The position numbers and the translations under genes were made by a program. From CAWCON01 sp963797185 (GTDB taxonomy: Bacteria > Patescibacteriota > Saccharimonadia > Saccharimonadales > UBA4665), in contig CAWCON010000003.1 of the NCBI GenBank assembly GCA_963797185.1, positions 434,001 through 498,000 of the forward strand: a stretch of DNA of 64,000 nucleotides. The letters are read 5' to 3'. The first letter of the stretch is position 1, and each line of letters opens with the position of its first letter. Below, one piece after another: positions 1-8,388 of this stretch. The notes under the pieces are model-generated. The model did no database searches and was not told where the DNA came from. It was given only the letters and a program-made list of their open reading frames with translations.

Positions 1-29
1 TCTGTTTTTTTATCCTTTGTTAATGCCAT
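1..29 (-). CDS. rpsO: Probable 30S ribosomal protein S15, N-terminus only
   Basis: Only the first nine codons lie in the window, reading MALTKDKKT, which resembles S15 N-termini (MALTKEKK-type). An AAGGAAAC ribosome binding site lies about 5 bases upstream of the ATG. S15 binds 16S rRNA in the 30S platform. The gene runs off the left edge, so the call rests on the short N-terminus and on the structured leader before it. Another short basic protein is possible. Confidence 0.45.
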
Positions 30-216
30 ACTTGTTTCCTTGTTTACCTATAAATCGACCCGAACTTTTAAAGTACAAAAAAAGTCTTTGGACTTACCAA
101 AGACTTCTCAAAATTCTACAAATAAGAACCTCGGTAGCAAATTAAGCTTTTTAGAGCAGCTACTGTCTCTGGTAATTCTTACCTGTAATGATAAGCTACT
201 CTGTCCTATCTGTCAA
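30..216 (-). promoter_or_regulatory. Promoter and attenuator-like leader of rpsO
   Basis: On the minus strand TTGACA (211-216) and TATCAT (188-193) are 17 bases apart, predicting a start near 181. The transcript would have a leader of about 150 bases. It contains an intrinsic terminator (77-106). It also contains CCAGAGAC (165-172), which can pair with GTCTTTGG in the 5' arm of that terminator over 8 bp with one wobble. The segment that can open the terminator overlaps a possible small hairpin at 171-183. This looks like terminator/antiterminator control; the ligand is unknown (S15 itself is a guess). Confidence 0.5.
77..106 (-). terminator. Intrinsic terminator inside the rpsO leader
   Basis: A perfect 10-bp stem AAGTCTTTGG / CCAAAGACTT with a 5-base loop is followed on the minus strand by a run of T. 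It lies between a consensus promoter and the rpsO start, so it either attenuates rpsO or ends a short RNA of about 105 nt. Confidence 0.7.
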
Positions 217-238
217 TATCTGTTAAAGTGATGTCCCC

Positions 239-475
239 TCATTGCTCACCAAGAATAATATTCCGGTTAGCGCGTTCAATGAAGGCAGTATGCTCAGCAA
301 CCCTACGCCGTAAGTCATTTGTTTCTTGGATACTGGTAGCATCAAGAAAATCAGCCAGCGTCGGGCACTCTGGTAATAGTCGTTCTATGGAAATATTGCC
401 TTGAATGGTTCGGCTTTCATTGGCAACTGGGCCGGTCGTCATAATAGTTGTTTCAAATGTTACCTTTTCGCGCAT
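239..475 (-). CDS. Hypothetical protein, 78 aa
   Basis: The ATG is preceded by a strong GGAGGAG ribosome binding site, which is the main reason to accept the gene. The product is acidic to neutral, has no membrane segment, and is predicted mostly helical in its second half (residues 45-78). I do not recognise a family. It sits just downstream of the hairpin at 498-515 and just upstream of the rpsO promoter. Confidence 0.55.
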   Translation of the reverse strand: MREKVTFETTIMTTGPVANESRTIQGNISIERLLPECPTLADFLDATSIQETNDLRRRVAEHTAFIERANRNIILGEQ

Positions 476-491
476 ACTCTCCTCCGTTTAC

Positions 492-520
492 GAAAAACCC
501 CCGCTACTGCGGGGGTCTGT
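492..520. terminator. Bidirectional intrinsic terminator
   Basis: The stem CCCCCGC / GCGGGGG (498-515) has a 4-base loop, with AAAAA on the left and a T-rich tract on the right. It can terminate minus-strand transcription coming from the thymidylate operon, with a weaker T tract for the plus direction. Confidence 0.7.
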
Positions 521-653
521 TTTTCAATATTATATAAAACTCATGCCCGCTGGATCGGTTGCTTGTTCACCAACAACATGAATGAGATTTGGCTCATGAT
601 CATTATGATCGTACAAACAATGGTACATGTCAAATATCACATCGTCTTTTTGC

Positions 654-681
654 TTGATATTTGCATCAGCGGGTGTATTAT
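654..681 (+). promoter_or_regulatory. Candidate sigma70-type promoter
   Basis: TTGATA (654-659) and TATTAT (676-681) are 16 bases apart, about 20 bases before the ATG at 701. Confidence 0.4.
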
Positions 682-700
682 TAGGGGTGGAATTTTAGAG

Positions 701-1153
701 ATGAAAATGGGAACAATAGAAACTCAGATGGCTAGTGCTGGCCAGATTATCGATGGCGTTACGCCACCGGACGAACTTCAGGCTCATTATGATATATGTC
801 TTGGAAGCGTTAGCCAAATATACCCTGAAAATACTGGCTTTGACATAAACGACCCAGACTGTCTTGATATCTTTGTTGGTATTGCAAGCTCTCTTCGAAG
901 TGGCGATTCAACGACTGCCGAAGACCGGATTCGTGAGTTGGCGGCTAATGGCAGAAATCCGGAGAGAATAGTTCGATCGCTTAGTATCGTTTGTAGTCGA
1001 CTAGTGCGACAACAATATGAAATTCAGAAGGCGGCCGAAGAATTGCTCACATTACTTAGCACAAACCCTAGTCAATCAGTGCTTGTTACTTGTGCTGATA
1101 CTGGACCCGATAAATCACCGCCATTTATTGAAGTAGTAGCAGCTGTTAACTAG
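701..1153 (+). CDS. Hypothetical protein, 150 aa
   Basis: An open frame extends upstream to 401, but the ATG at 701 fits the promoter at 654-681, and the region 5' of it overlaps the terminator and the oppositely oriented gene at 239-475. The product is soluble and helical. Residues 1-30 carry a GQIIDGVTPPDELQAHYDIC-like segment and residues 70-120 are rich in Arg and Glu. I do not recognise the family. It is convergent with the thymidylate fusion gene (26 bases between stops). Confidence 0.55.
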   Translation: MKMGTIETQMASAGQIIDGVTPPDELQAHYDICLGSVSQIYPENTGFDINDPDCLDIFVGIASSLRSGDSTTAEDRIRELAANGRNPERIVRSLSIVCSRLVRQQYEIQKAAEELLTLLSTNPSQSVLVTCADTGPDKSPPFIEVVAAVN

Positions 1154-1178
1154 ATACAACCCAACTAATCAAATAATA

Positions 1179-3524
1179 CTAGTCGGATAGTTGCTCAAGC
1201 TTAAACTGTGTATAGCGTTCAGCAGCCAGGCGTGTCAGCTCGGCATCCTCACCTTTATTCACAAAAATCATTGCCTCTGCAAGAAGCGGGTGAACCTCGC
1301 TCATTTTCTCATGCATTTGTTGGACAAGCTTTCGATAACCAGGATGGCCTTGCGGAGAAGTTCGTAGCTCATGCAAATGGAATGCCTCACGAGCATTGTA
1401 GGTAACCTTCCAGCGCATCTTATTGCCCAGCAGAGTGGCGTATTGTGCTTCTAATGGATATTGTGGCTGGAGAGCACTATACAGCTTTAAGCTCACCTCA
1501 AAAGCTTCATCAAAAAAATATGAAAGATCAGCCTTTTCCACAAGTTCAGGTATCTCATATCCATACCGTGGGGTTAGCTTCTGCCACTCTAGATCATCTA
1601 CCATCCGATGGCGCTGTAAATCTCGAAAAATACCGTAATCACAAACAATGTCCCAGCTATAATGAGCTTTTTCAATCGCCCGCCCTGGTCGGTGACGTCG
1701 ATTCAGACGTTCGCCCATGTACGCTTTGAAAAAAGTTTGTTTCTGCTGATATGACCACTCCTTAACTTGCTCTTGTAGGACACTCAACGGCAACTCGCTC
1801 TGGTCATAGGCCATGTCAGCAATCAAATCAAGTTCATTGCGAGGCCAAAAATCAACCAAAGTAACGGCCGGAGACTCTTCAGCATAATTATTGGTCAGAT
1901 ATTTCTTTGACAATTTCTTAACCGCCCGGTAAGTATTGGCTCGATAAGCAATGGTTGCCCCTCCTCGGTCAGGCTTGTCAGCTCTTTCAAGCAAGACCGG
2001 GACAATCTTACGAGCTTCATCGAGCAACTGCTGACCAACACGGTTGGCTTCAGGCAGCTCATCACTCATGAGATGCATAATTAAGTTCTCCAGCGCTTGA
2101 CCTGAAGCATATATTCCGACCGTGGCTTGAGTAGCAACAGGCAAAAGCGGCCTGGCTGCGTCACAGGCCTGAGCCCGCGTAGCAGTTTTCCAGGCTCCAT
2201 CTCGTTCTTTTTCTGGGGTTGAGGACGATTTCTGAACGTAATCCGTTAATTTGTGGACAAGTTCGGAGTAGAGATCAAAGATCTTATCAAGATCGCGAGT
2301 GTAACGCTGCTTAGTTTTAATGTCAAATTCTTCTGGTACATAATAATTATAAAGACCGTTGCTATCTTTCTGATCGAAGTATATATATCGCGTCGACTGT
2401 TCTAGGTAAGAGGCAAGTCTGCCCCATTCAAGCAGTTTAGTCAATAAATTACTGGCCTTTTCAACCACTACATGTAAACCAGCAAGCTGTTGCACTGAGT
2501 CGTCGCCATAGGCACTAATAACTCTCTGAAGTAATTTTTGATCTTTGCCAACTTGATTCGCGAATTCATCAAGAATAGTTATGCGCATATCATCACCCCG
2601 TCGAGATAAACGAGCCATTGCCGCCGCAATTGTTATGGGGCTCAACTCTTCGCTAAACGCATAGACACTCTGGTCAGTGTTCGTCACCACCGTCTTAAGA
2701 TACTCAATGCCCGCAGAAGAAGGCTGTGATTTTCCATTTGCGTCTTTGCTGAGGTAATCTTTGATTCCAACCTCGGCGGTCACATCTTGAGCACTGGATT
2801 GAGACGGTAGCGCTATGTCTGGACCAGGACGAGCGGCAAGTATAGTAGCGACCGATTGTGGTCCACCAACTATCGAGCTGGCACGCGTTTGTGAGGGGCG
2901 AAACGATAATCTCTCTGATAGAACTTGCCAAATCGACCGGAATACTTCTTCAGGTGAGTTAACGGCATATACTATCGGCAATCCCCGCTGTTTGGCCTCC
3001 CATAAATAGCCTGCTCTGATTCGCTCAAGCATAGCTGCGTCTAGGTTATCAAAACGGTCACCCTGATAACGATATTTCAGTCTTTCAAGTAAAGTCGATA
3101 CCTCAGCATCGAGCACGATAGTTAAATCAGGTTCCATATCGCCAACCGCAAACTGGATAATAGTATTGATTTTATCGTAATCTGGCACATCACCCCGACC
3201 ATAGTATTGAAGAGCTAACGTCGTAAGATAATTTCGGTCTACTAAACATGTCACACCTTGCTGAACATTATTACGGATTATTTCAAGCGACTGAGAACGA
3301 GCAGCGTTATAAAGCAACACCTCGGTTCTGGTATTCATTGGGTACTGAGGATCTTGGGTAATGCGTCGAATACTCCGAGCGGTGAGGTCACTTTGACTAT
3401 CGGGTTCACGCATCACTCGGACCGGTAGATTCTCAGCTCCAAGTGCATTAGCTAGAAATTGGATTTGAGTTGTCTTGCCAACACCTTCGGGACCTTCAAT
3501 GACAATGTAATTACCTTTACTCAT
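1179..3524 (-). CDS. Thymidylate kinase fused to two ThyX-like thymidylate synthase domains
   Basis: About 781 aa if started at MSKGNYIV; the open frame continues 17 codons further, but that part lies over the end of dcd. Residues 1-215 are thymidylate kinase: P-loop GPEGVGKTT (10-18), a DRNYLTTLALQYY stretch like the family DR[YF] motif, and a LID with RYQGDR. After a linker of about 60 residues come two ThyX-like domains (about 272-540 and 560-781). The first keeps the right part of the ThyX signature (ASYLEQSTRY near 365-378) but has GRL where RHR is expected. The second keeps RHR (near 638) but not the rest, and has the C-terminal YNAREAFHLHELR block. ThyX makes dTMP from dUMP with FAD and methylenetetrahydrofolate; Tmk makes dTDP. 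It overlaps dcd by 8 bases, so the operon would convert dCTP to dTDP. Domain calls are firm; catalytic competence of the ThyX part is inferred. Confidence 0.85.
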   Translation of the reverse strand: MSKGNYIVIEGPEGVGKTTQIQFLANALGAENLPVRVMREPDSQSDLTARSIRRITQDPQYPMNTRTEVLLYNAARSQSLEIIRNNVQQGVTCLVDRNYLTTLALQYYGRGDVPDYDKINTIIQFAVGDMEPDLTIVLDAEVSTLLERLKYRYQGDRFDNLDAAMLERIRAGYLWEAKQRGLPIVYAVNSPEEVFRSIWQVLSERLSFRPSQTRASSIVGGPQSVATILAARPGPDIALPSQSSAQDVTAEVGIKDYLSKDANGKSQPSSAGIEYLKTVVTNTDQSVYAFSEELSPITIAAAMARLSRRGDDMRITILDEFANQVGKDQKLLQRVISAYGDDSVQQLAGLHVVVEKASNLLTKLLEWGRLASYLEQSTRYIYFDQKDSNGLYNYYVPEEFDIKTKQRYTRDLDKIFDLYSELVHKLTDYVQKSSSTPEKERDGAWKTATRAQACDAARPLLPVATQATVGIYASGQALENLIMHLMSDELPEANRVGQQLLDEARKIVPVLLERADKPDRGGATIAYRANTYRAVKKLSKKYLTNNYAEESPAVTLVDFWPRNELDLIADMAYDQSELPLSVLQEQVKEWSYQQKQTFFKAYMGERLNRRHRPGRAIEKAHYSWDIVCDYGIFRDLQRHRMVDDLEWQKLTPRYGYEIPELVEKADLSYFFDEAFEVSLKLYSALQPQYPLEAQYATLLGNKMRWKVTYNAREAFHLHELRTSPQGHPGYRKLVQQMHEKMSEVHPLLAEAMIFVNKGEDAELTRLAAERYTQFKLEQLSD

Positions 3525-4230
3525 ATACCATACCCTCAATTTTTGTCGGCAATCGTCTTTGATCACGATACGCAAGCGGTAACATTAAACTCGGCGACCA
3601 GATCTTTATAATCATCTCAAGCTCAGTGCCTGATTGATACTTACCACTAAACCCTTGATCACGACCCGCCCCATAACTTCCTTCAACCTCCCCAGTTTCA
3701 TGGAAGACTGCTTGGGCAATTCGTTCGCCAACTGGCAGCAAAACAAGTTCTCGGTGATTCAAGTTATAAATTTCAAGTGTTAAACGATTAATATAACCTG
3801 GGTCAACCCAACCTGCGTCAAAACAAACGGCAATACCGTTGCGGGCCCAACTCGATCGAGCGCGTAAATCGTAGGCCCCTGGTGGATTGATGCCAAAAAA
3901 TTCATGAGTATGGGCAAGAATACGTTCACCCGGTTTTATCGCAATGACCGGATGACCAGGAGGAATCCCAGCTACTGGTTTAAATCCGTTAAGAGATGCC
4001 CACTGTTCATGTGGCATTGCCTTATATGGTCCATCGAAGTACCGCTCAACATCATCTTTATCGAAAGGATTATAGATAATCCGTTCTAAGCTCGACTCTA
4101 TTCGATAGTAGTAATATCCGAGCGTCACGTCGAGACTCGCATGGCTCACATTCTTTGGTTCGTAGGGATGACAAACTATATGGCCATCACTGATGGCTTG
4201 GCGAATTTGTAGATTACTATATACACCCAT
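3517..4230 (-). CDS. dcd: dCTP deaminase
   Basis: 237 aa. The family core RARSSWARNGI (about 120-130) and the catalytic-glutamate block GWVDPGY...LTLEIYN (about 140-155) are present, followed by the GERIAQAVF segment and a C-terminal GYSGKYQ-like motif (GFSGKYQSG). It deaminates dCTP to dUTP; some family members also hydrolyse dUTP to dUMP, and I cannot tell which applies here. A GGAGGG site lies before the ATG. It is the first gene of an operon with the Tmk-ThyX fusion, and no separate dut gene is nearby, which makes a bifunctional Dcd-Dut reasonable. An insert of about 35 residues (50-85) is longer than in E. coli Dcd. Confidence 0.88.
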   Translation of the reverse strand: MGVYSNLQIRQAISDGHIVCHPYEPKNVSHASLDVTLGYYYYRIESSLERIIYNPFDKDDVERYFDGPYKAMPHEQWASLNGFKPVAGIPPGHPVIAIKPGERILAHTHEFFGINPPGAYDLRARSSWARNGIAVCFDAGWVDPGYINRLTLEIYNLNHRELVLLPVGERIAQAVFHETGEVEGSYGAGRDQGFSGKYQSGTELEMIIKIWSPSLMLPLAYRDQRRLPTKIEGMVYE

Positions 4231-4324
4231 TGTTCCCTCCTATTTGTCATATTGTACGATTTGTCAAATCGATGACGCAAGCGATTGGCAAATTTTACAA
4301 TGACTGAGACCGTTACGAGATTGA

Positions 4325-4333
4325 TGTTACAAT
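4325..4333 (+). promoter_or_regulatory. Extended -10 promoter for the MprF-like gene
   Basis: TG-T-TACAAT with a predicted start near 4340, about 15 bases before the ATG at 4355. No ribosome binding site is visible between. Confidence 0.45.
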
Positions 4334-4354
4334 ACATACACACACCAATTGTCG

Positions 4355-6064
4355 ATGAAAACAAAGTCAGATCCTGTAACATTTTCGCGTTCTCCATTTG
4401 CACTCAATCTCGTTATTATCGGGGTCGCGTTCAATGGATTAATTTTTATCGGTGGAACTCTCCTCGATGAATTCTTAATCCGTAATCGACTCCATACTAA
4501 TGATGTGGCGGTTGGAATCTCGCTGATTGCAGGGCTTACACTGCTTTACTTAAGTTCACTACTGGCACGACATAAACGCGCAGCTTGGATGGTCACCATC
4601 CCGGTGTACGCCTTCATACTTGGATTCTACAATATCCCACTAATTCTTTCCCATGGCCACAATATTCATCATAATCTTATAGGGCACGTTTTACGTTATA
4701 TAATATTACCGTCTATTGTCATATGTGGATTAATCTATTACAAAAGTGAATTCAGAGTTCGAAGTGACATTCAAAATTTTCATCAATCACTCCGTTTTGT
4801 TGCCATAGTGCTATCCATTACTTTACTTTACGGCGTAACTGGCTTTACGCTGATGGACAAGCATGATTTTCATCAAGAAATTAATTTCGTACAAGCAATT
4901 CAACATACAATTGATCAGTTCGGGCTAACGACGAGTCATAGTTTGATACCGTACACCAGACGAGCCAAACTATTTATGGACTCGCTATCAATCATTAGCC
5001 TTGGTTCAGTTGGCTATGCAGTCATCTCATTATTCCAACCACTGCGGGCTCGATTTGTTGATCAAGGACGTAATCGGCACTTAGTTGAGAAAATGTTATT
5101 TCAGTACCCAGCCAGTAGTGAAGATTTCTTTAAGTTATGGCCGACCGATAAGTTGTATTTTTTAAGTGATGATTACCAATCGGCATTAGCTCTGCGCGTT
5201 CACAGAGGTAAGGCGCTCGTTGTGGGTGACCCGGCCGGTGACTCAAAATCGTTTGATTCGTTATTGAATTCTTTCTGTTATCTTTGTTATCACAATGATT
5301 GGTCAGCCGCTTTCATCCACACCGATAACACTTACCGCCAATTATATGAGAAGTTCGGCTTTAAACTCCAAAAAATTGGGGAAGAAGCAATTGTTGATAT
5401 CGATCATTTTCAAACATCAGTTAAAAATAATAAATACTTCCGGCATATAAATAATAAATTCACTAAGTTTGGCTACAATGTCGAGATATTGACGCCTCCT
5501 CACTCACCAGAGATTATTGATGCTTTGCGAGCTATTTCAGCTGAGTCACTTGATCAGCCAGGTCGCACCGAACGAGGCTTTATGATGGGGTACTTTTCAA
5601 ATGACTACATGCAAGCCTGTCCTATCCACATAGTAAGAGATAACGAAGGCAGAATATGTGCTTTCGTTAATCAAATCTACTCTTTTGACAAAGAGGAAGC
5701 TAATTTTGACCTATTACGCCACTCAACTAATAGCCCGGGCAATATAAATGATTATCTTATGGTTAATTTCATTGATGAGATGTCCAAGCAGGGCTTTAAG
5801 CGTTGCAATCTTGGTCTATGCCCATTAACTGGGCTCGACAAACAGCAAGAGAATGAATCGATCGTCGATAGCACTCTGCGTTTCGTCTACGCCAATGGTG
5901 ACCGTCTTTACTCTTTTAGCGGTCTTCATAGATTCAAATCAAAATACGAACCGAACTGGAGCAGTCGTTACATCGTTTACCGTGGAGGAGTGCGCGAATT
6001 CACAAAAATACTGAGTGCACTCAATCAAGCCATGAAAGTATCGAAACAGAAACTTAGGTTTTAA
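4355..6064 (+). CDS. MprF-like phosphatidylglycerol aminoacyltransferase (short form)
   Basis: About 569 aa. The N-terminal 220 residues hold six predicted membrane helices. The rest matches the DUF2156 / LPG-synthase catalytic domain: GKALVVGDPAGD, FGFKLQKIGEEAIVDI, SDxW-like positions and a C-terminal FSGLHRFKSKYEPNW motif. This domain transfers an aminoacyl group, usually lysine or alanine, from tRNA to phosphatidylglycerol, lowering surface charge. Full-length MprF has a 14-helix flippase part; here only about six helices are present. A TTG six bases upstream is an alternative start. The 3' end overlaps the convergent gene by 11 bases. Confidence 0.75.
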   Translation: MKTKSDPVTFSRSPFALNLVIIGVAFNGLIFIGGTLLDEFLIRNRLHTNDVAVGISLIAGLTLLYLSSLLARHKRAAWMVTIPVYAFILGFYNIPLILSHGHNIHHNLIGHVLRYIILPSIVICGLIYYKSEFRVRSDIQNFHQSLRFVAIVLSITLLYGVTGFTLMDKHDFHQEINFVQAIQHTIDQFGLTTSHSLIPYTRRAKLFMDSLSIISLGSVGYAVISLFQPLRARFVDQGRNRHLVEKMLFQYPASSEDFFKLWPTDKLYFLSDDYQSALALRVHRGKALVVGDPAGDSKSFDSLLNSFCYLCYHNDWSAAFIHTDNTYRQLYEKFGFKLQKIGEEAIVDIDHFQTSVKNNKYFRHINNKFTKFGYNVEILTPPHSPEIIDALRAISAESLDQPGRTERGFMMGYFSNDYMQACPIHIVRDNEGRICAFVNQIYSFDKEEANFDLLRHSTNSPGNINDYLMVNFIDEMSKQGFKRCNLGLCPLTGLDKQQENESIVDSTLRFVYANGDRLYSFSGLHRFKSKYEPNWSSRYIVYRGGVREFTKILSALNQAMKVSKQKLRF

Positions 6065-6818
6065 GCTCAACCGCGGGATACTGCGGTTGTAGTGTATTAT
6101 CAAGAGCATCCTGGAAGAACCGATGAGCTGCCTTCGATAGCTGTTCAGTTGTTCCATTGTTAATAATGACGGCATCAGGAGTAATTTTAGCTCGACTACT
6201 CTCTGTTGGATCAGAAGCAAAGCTTTCATTACGATCTGGCCGAATTATCTCAACCACAATACCATGTGCTTCACGCATCAACACCGCATCCTCCGGATAA
6301 CGTAAACCATCAACAGTACATACTTCGCATCCCTCGTTGGCTGCCTCGTGAATACGGCGAACAATCTCTTTATACCAGATACCTTTATCCACTCGTGCTA
6401 CCAAAGAACCACCCAACCACTGCAGTATGGGCCGAAAAATTTCCTTATCTATTTCGTTTATAGATTTCTGCAAAATTTCTGGATGCTCTCGGAGTGTTTC
6501 TAAATATTGAACCAGTGTCGTATATTCTTTGGCGCCTGATTTAAGCTGTTCGTCAGTAACTTCGACTTGAGAAAAAGTCGTGTGCGCGTGAACAATCTCT
6601 GCCAGTATGCCGGGCAATGGTTCAAGCCATTTATTAACAGCGTCTGCGTTATTAGACTCAGGGATTGTATGGGTAGTCTTGTTTAATGCTTCGGCAACTG
6701 AGGCAATGATTTCAAAAGACGAATAGTGTCGAGAATGTGAGGGGCGTTCGCGTGTCAGTGCAGCTGCGAGAGTCGACTTGCCATGTCCAATCGCCCCGGT
6801 GATACCGATTATCAACAT
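6054..6818 (-). CDS. P-loop deoxynucleotide monophosphate kinase-like protein
   Basis: 254 aa. Walker A is GAIGHGKST (residues 7-15). A VDGLRYPEDAVLMRE block near 170 and an IRPDR segment resemble dNMP kinase (phage T4 gp1-like) and CoaE-type kinases. It probably phosphorylates a nucleotide or cofactor precursor, but the substrate cannot be read from the sequence. It lies 21 bases downstream of rplA and may be cotranscribed with it. Confidence 0.6.
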   Translation of the reverse strand: MLIIGITGAIGHGKSTLAAALTRERPSHSRHYSSFEIIASVAEALNKTTHTIPESNNADAVNKWLEPLPGILAEIVHAHTTFSQVEVTDEQLKSGAKEYTTLVQYLETLREHPEILQKSINEIDKEIFRPILQWLGGSLVARVDKGIWYKEIVRRIHEAANEGCEVCTVDGLRYPEDAVLMREAHGIVVEIIRPDRNESFASDPTESSRAKITPDAVIINNGTTEQLSKAAHRFFQDALDNTLQPQYPAVELKT

Positions 6819-6839
6819 AATTCGATTGTAGCACGTCTG

Positions 6840-7820
6840 CTATTCGCTGGCTGGAGTGTTTTGATTGACTGCTATTGAAGGTCCCATACTAGTAGCCATG
6901 AAGATTGACTTAATGAAGGCTGTCTTTACACTAGCAGGCTTATTACCTTTAATGCTAGCCAAAAGAGCCTCAGCATTTTGTAGTATCTTTGCATTACCAA
7001 AGCTAACTTTGCCAATACCAACATGAACAATGCCGGCACTATCAGCACGGTATTCTACTTTTCCCGCTTTTGCTTCAGTAACTGCCTTCACAACATCAAC
7101 CGCCACCGTGCCACTCTTAGGATTGGGCATGAGGCCTCGTGGACCAAGCACTTTTGCGAACTTACCAAGCTGCGGCATAAGTGTTGGTGGAGCTATCAAA
7201 ACATCAAAGTTTAATTGGTTCTTCTCAATAAGCTTTGTAATTTCTTCAAGACCCGCTATATCAGCTCCAGCTTCACGCGCTACTTTTGCACCTTCTGCGT
7301 CTGCGAATACGGCAACCCGAACCTTCTTACCTGTTCCTGCAGGCAATACTATCGTGTCACGTATATTCTGATCTGAGTGTCGGGGATCAATATTAAGTCG
7401 AATATGAAGTTCGACGGTAGCATCAAACTTTGTCGGGTTAGTTTTAATAGCAAGGTCAACCGCCTCAGCTAGATCATATGTTTTAGTCACATCGATTAAA
7501 TCAGCAATTTTACGAAACTTTTTGCCTCGACGTTCTAACTTAGACCGTGGAGGTTTAGTGGTCTGTTTGGTAGACTTCGCAGCTGGCTTCTCGGTAGAAT
7601 CAGATTTTTCTTTCCGAGCTGTCTTGATTAATTTCTCTTCTGTAGCCTTGAGTGCTTTAGCGCTCCGCTTACCAGCTTTGGCGGTTGATTCAGCAGCTTC
7701 CGGTGTTTGCTCGGTTGACTCTTCTATCACCTCTTCAGGAACATCTTTATTATCATCCTCGACTACTAGTATCGGTAACTCTTCGGGCATACTTTTTACT
7801 GACTTTTTAGTTTCTGCCAT
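6840..7820 (-). CDS. rplA: 50S ribosomal protein L1 with N-terminal extension
   Basis: 326 aa from the ATG that follows an AAAGGAG site; an open frame of 15 more codons upstream lacks a site. Residues 1-95 are a low-complexity Glu/Ala/Lys/Ser extension. The L1 domain follows, with the KFDATVELHIRL start and the signature GPRGLMPNPKSGTV. L1 forms the stalk that releases deacylated tRNA and usually represses its own operon. It is the last gene of secE-nusG-rplK-rplA. rplJ and rplL do not follow it here. Confidence 0.96.
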   Translation of the reverse strand: MAETKKSVKSMPEELPILVVEDDNKDVPEEVIEESTEQTPEAAESTAKAGKRSAKALKATEEKLIKTARKEKSDSTEKPAAKSTKQTTKPPRSKLERRGKKFRKIADLIDVTKTYDLAEAVDLAIKTNPTKFDATVELHIRLNIDPRHSDQNIRDTIVLPAGTGKKVRVAVFADAEGAKVAREAGADIAGLEEITKLIEKNQLNFDVLIAPPTLMPQLGKFAKVLGPRGLMPNPKSGTVAVDVVKAVTEAKAGKVEYRADSAGIVHVGIGKVSFGNAKILQNAEALLASIKGNKPASVKTAFIKSIFMATSMGPSIAVNQNTPASE

Positions 7821-7883
7821 GTCATTATCTCCTTTGTGGTGCAAATGAGGGTTCGCCTCTCCCACTGATAAATTTATTAACTA

Positions 7884-8318
7884 TTAATCAACAATTTCCA
7901 CACCCATACTTCGTGCGGTGCCAGCAATCATTTTCTTGACGGATTCTACGTCATTCGTGTTCATATCAATAGCTTTTGTCTGAGCGATTTCTTGTAACTG
8001 CGCACCAGACAATTTCTTCTCAATTTTCTCAGAATTAGGTCGTCCAGATCCCTTATCAATTTTTAATGCTGCACGAATCAAGTCATCAGCTGGTGTCCCA
8101 ACTACCTTAAAACTCATTGACCGATCTTCATACACCGTTATGTGGACCGTTAAATTCTGCCCCATACGATCCTTGGTCTGTTCATTAAACGGACCAACAA
8201 AGTCCATCATATTAACACCATATTGACCGAGCGTGCTTCCTACGGGAGGTGCAGCGCTTGCTTGGCCGCCACGGAGCTTCATCTTTAAATTCGCCTTAAC
8301 AGGTTTGCCTATTGCCAT
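7884..8318 (-). CDS. rplK: 50S ribosomal protein L11
   Basis: 144 aa, full length. The N-terminal domain has KLRGGQASAAPPVG and the proline-rich loop, and the C-terminal rRNA-binding domain has GTARSMGVEI. It forms the GTPase-associated centre with 23S rRNA. It lies between nusG and rplA in the usual order. Confidence 0.97.
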   Translation of the reverse strand: MAIGKPVKANLKMKLRGGQASAAPPVGSTLGQYGVNMMDFVGPFNEQTKDRMGQNLTVHITVYEDRSMSFKVVGTPADDLIRAALKIDKGSGRPNSEKIEKKLSGAQLQEIAQTKAIDMNTNDVESVKKMIAGTARSMGVEIVD

Positions 8319-8388
8319 CGTAACTCACTTCTTTAGTAAAAATATCCTTTTCATAGTACTCGTTTTCACCTCTGTTGTCCAGAGTGAT

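Noticed and set aside
40..231. Plus-strand ORF of 63 aa
   Set aside because: It lies antisense to the rpsO leader and terminator and has no ribosome binding site.
401..700. Upstream part of the plus-strand ORF at 401-1153
   Set aside because: It overlaps a terminator and an oppositely oriented gene with a strong ribosome binding site; the promoter at 654-681 supports the start at 701.
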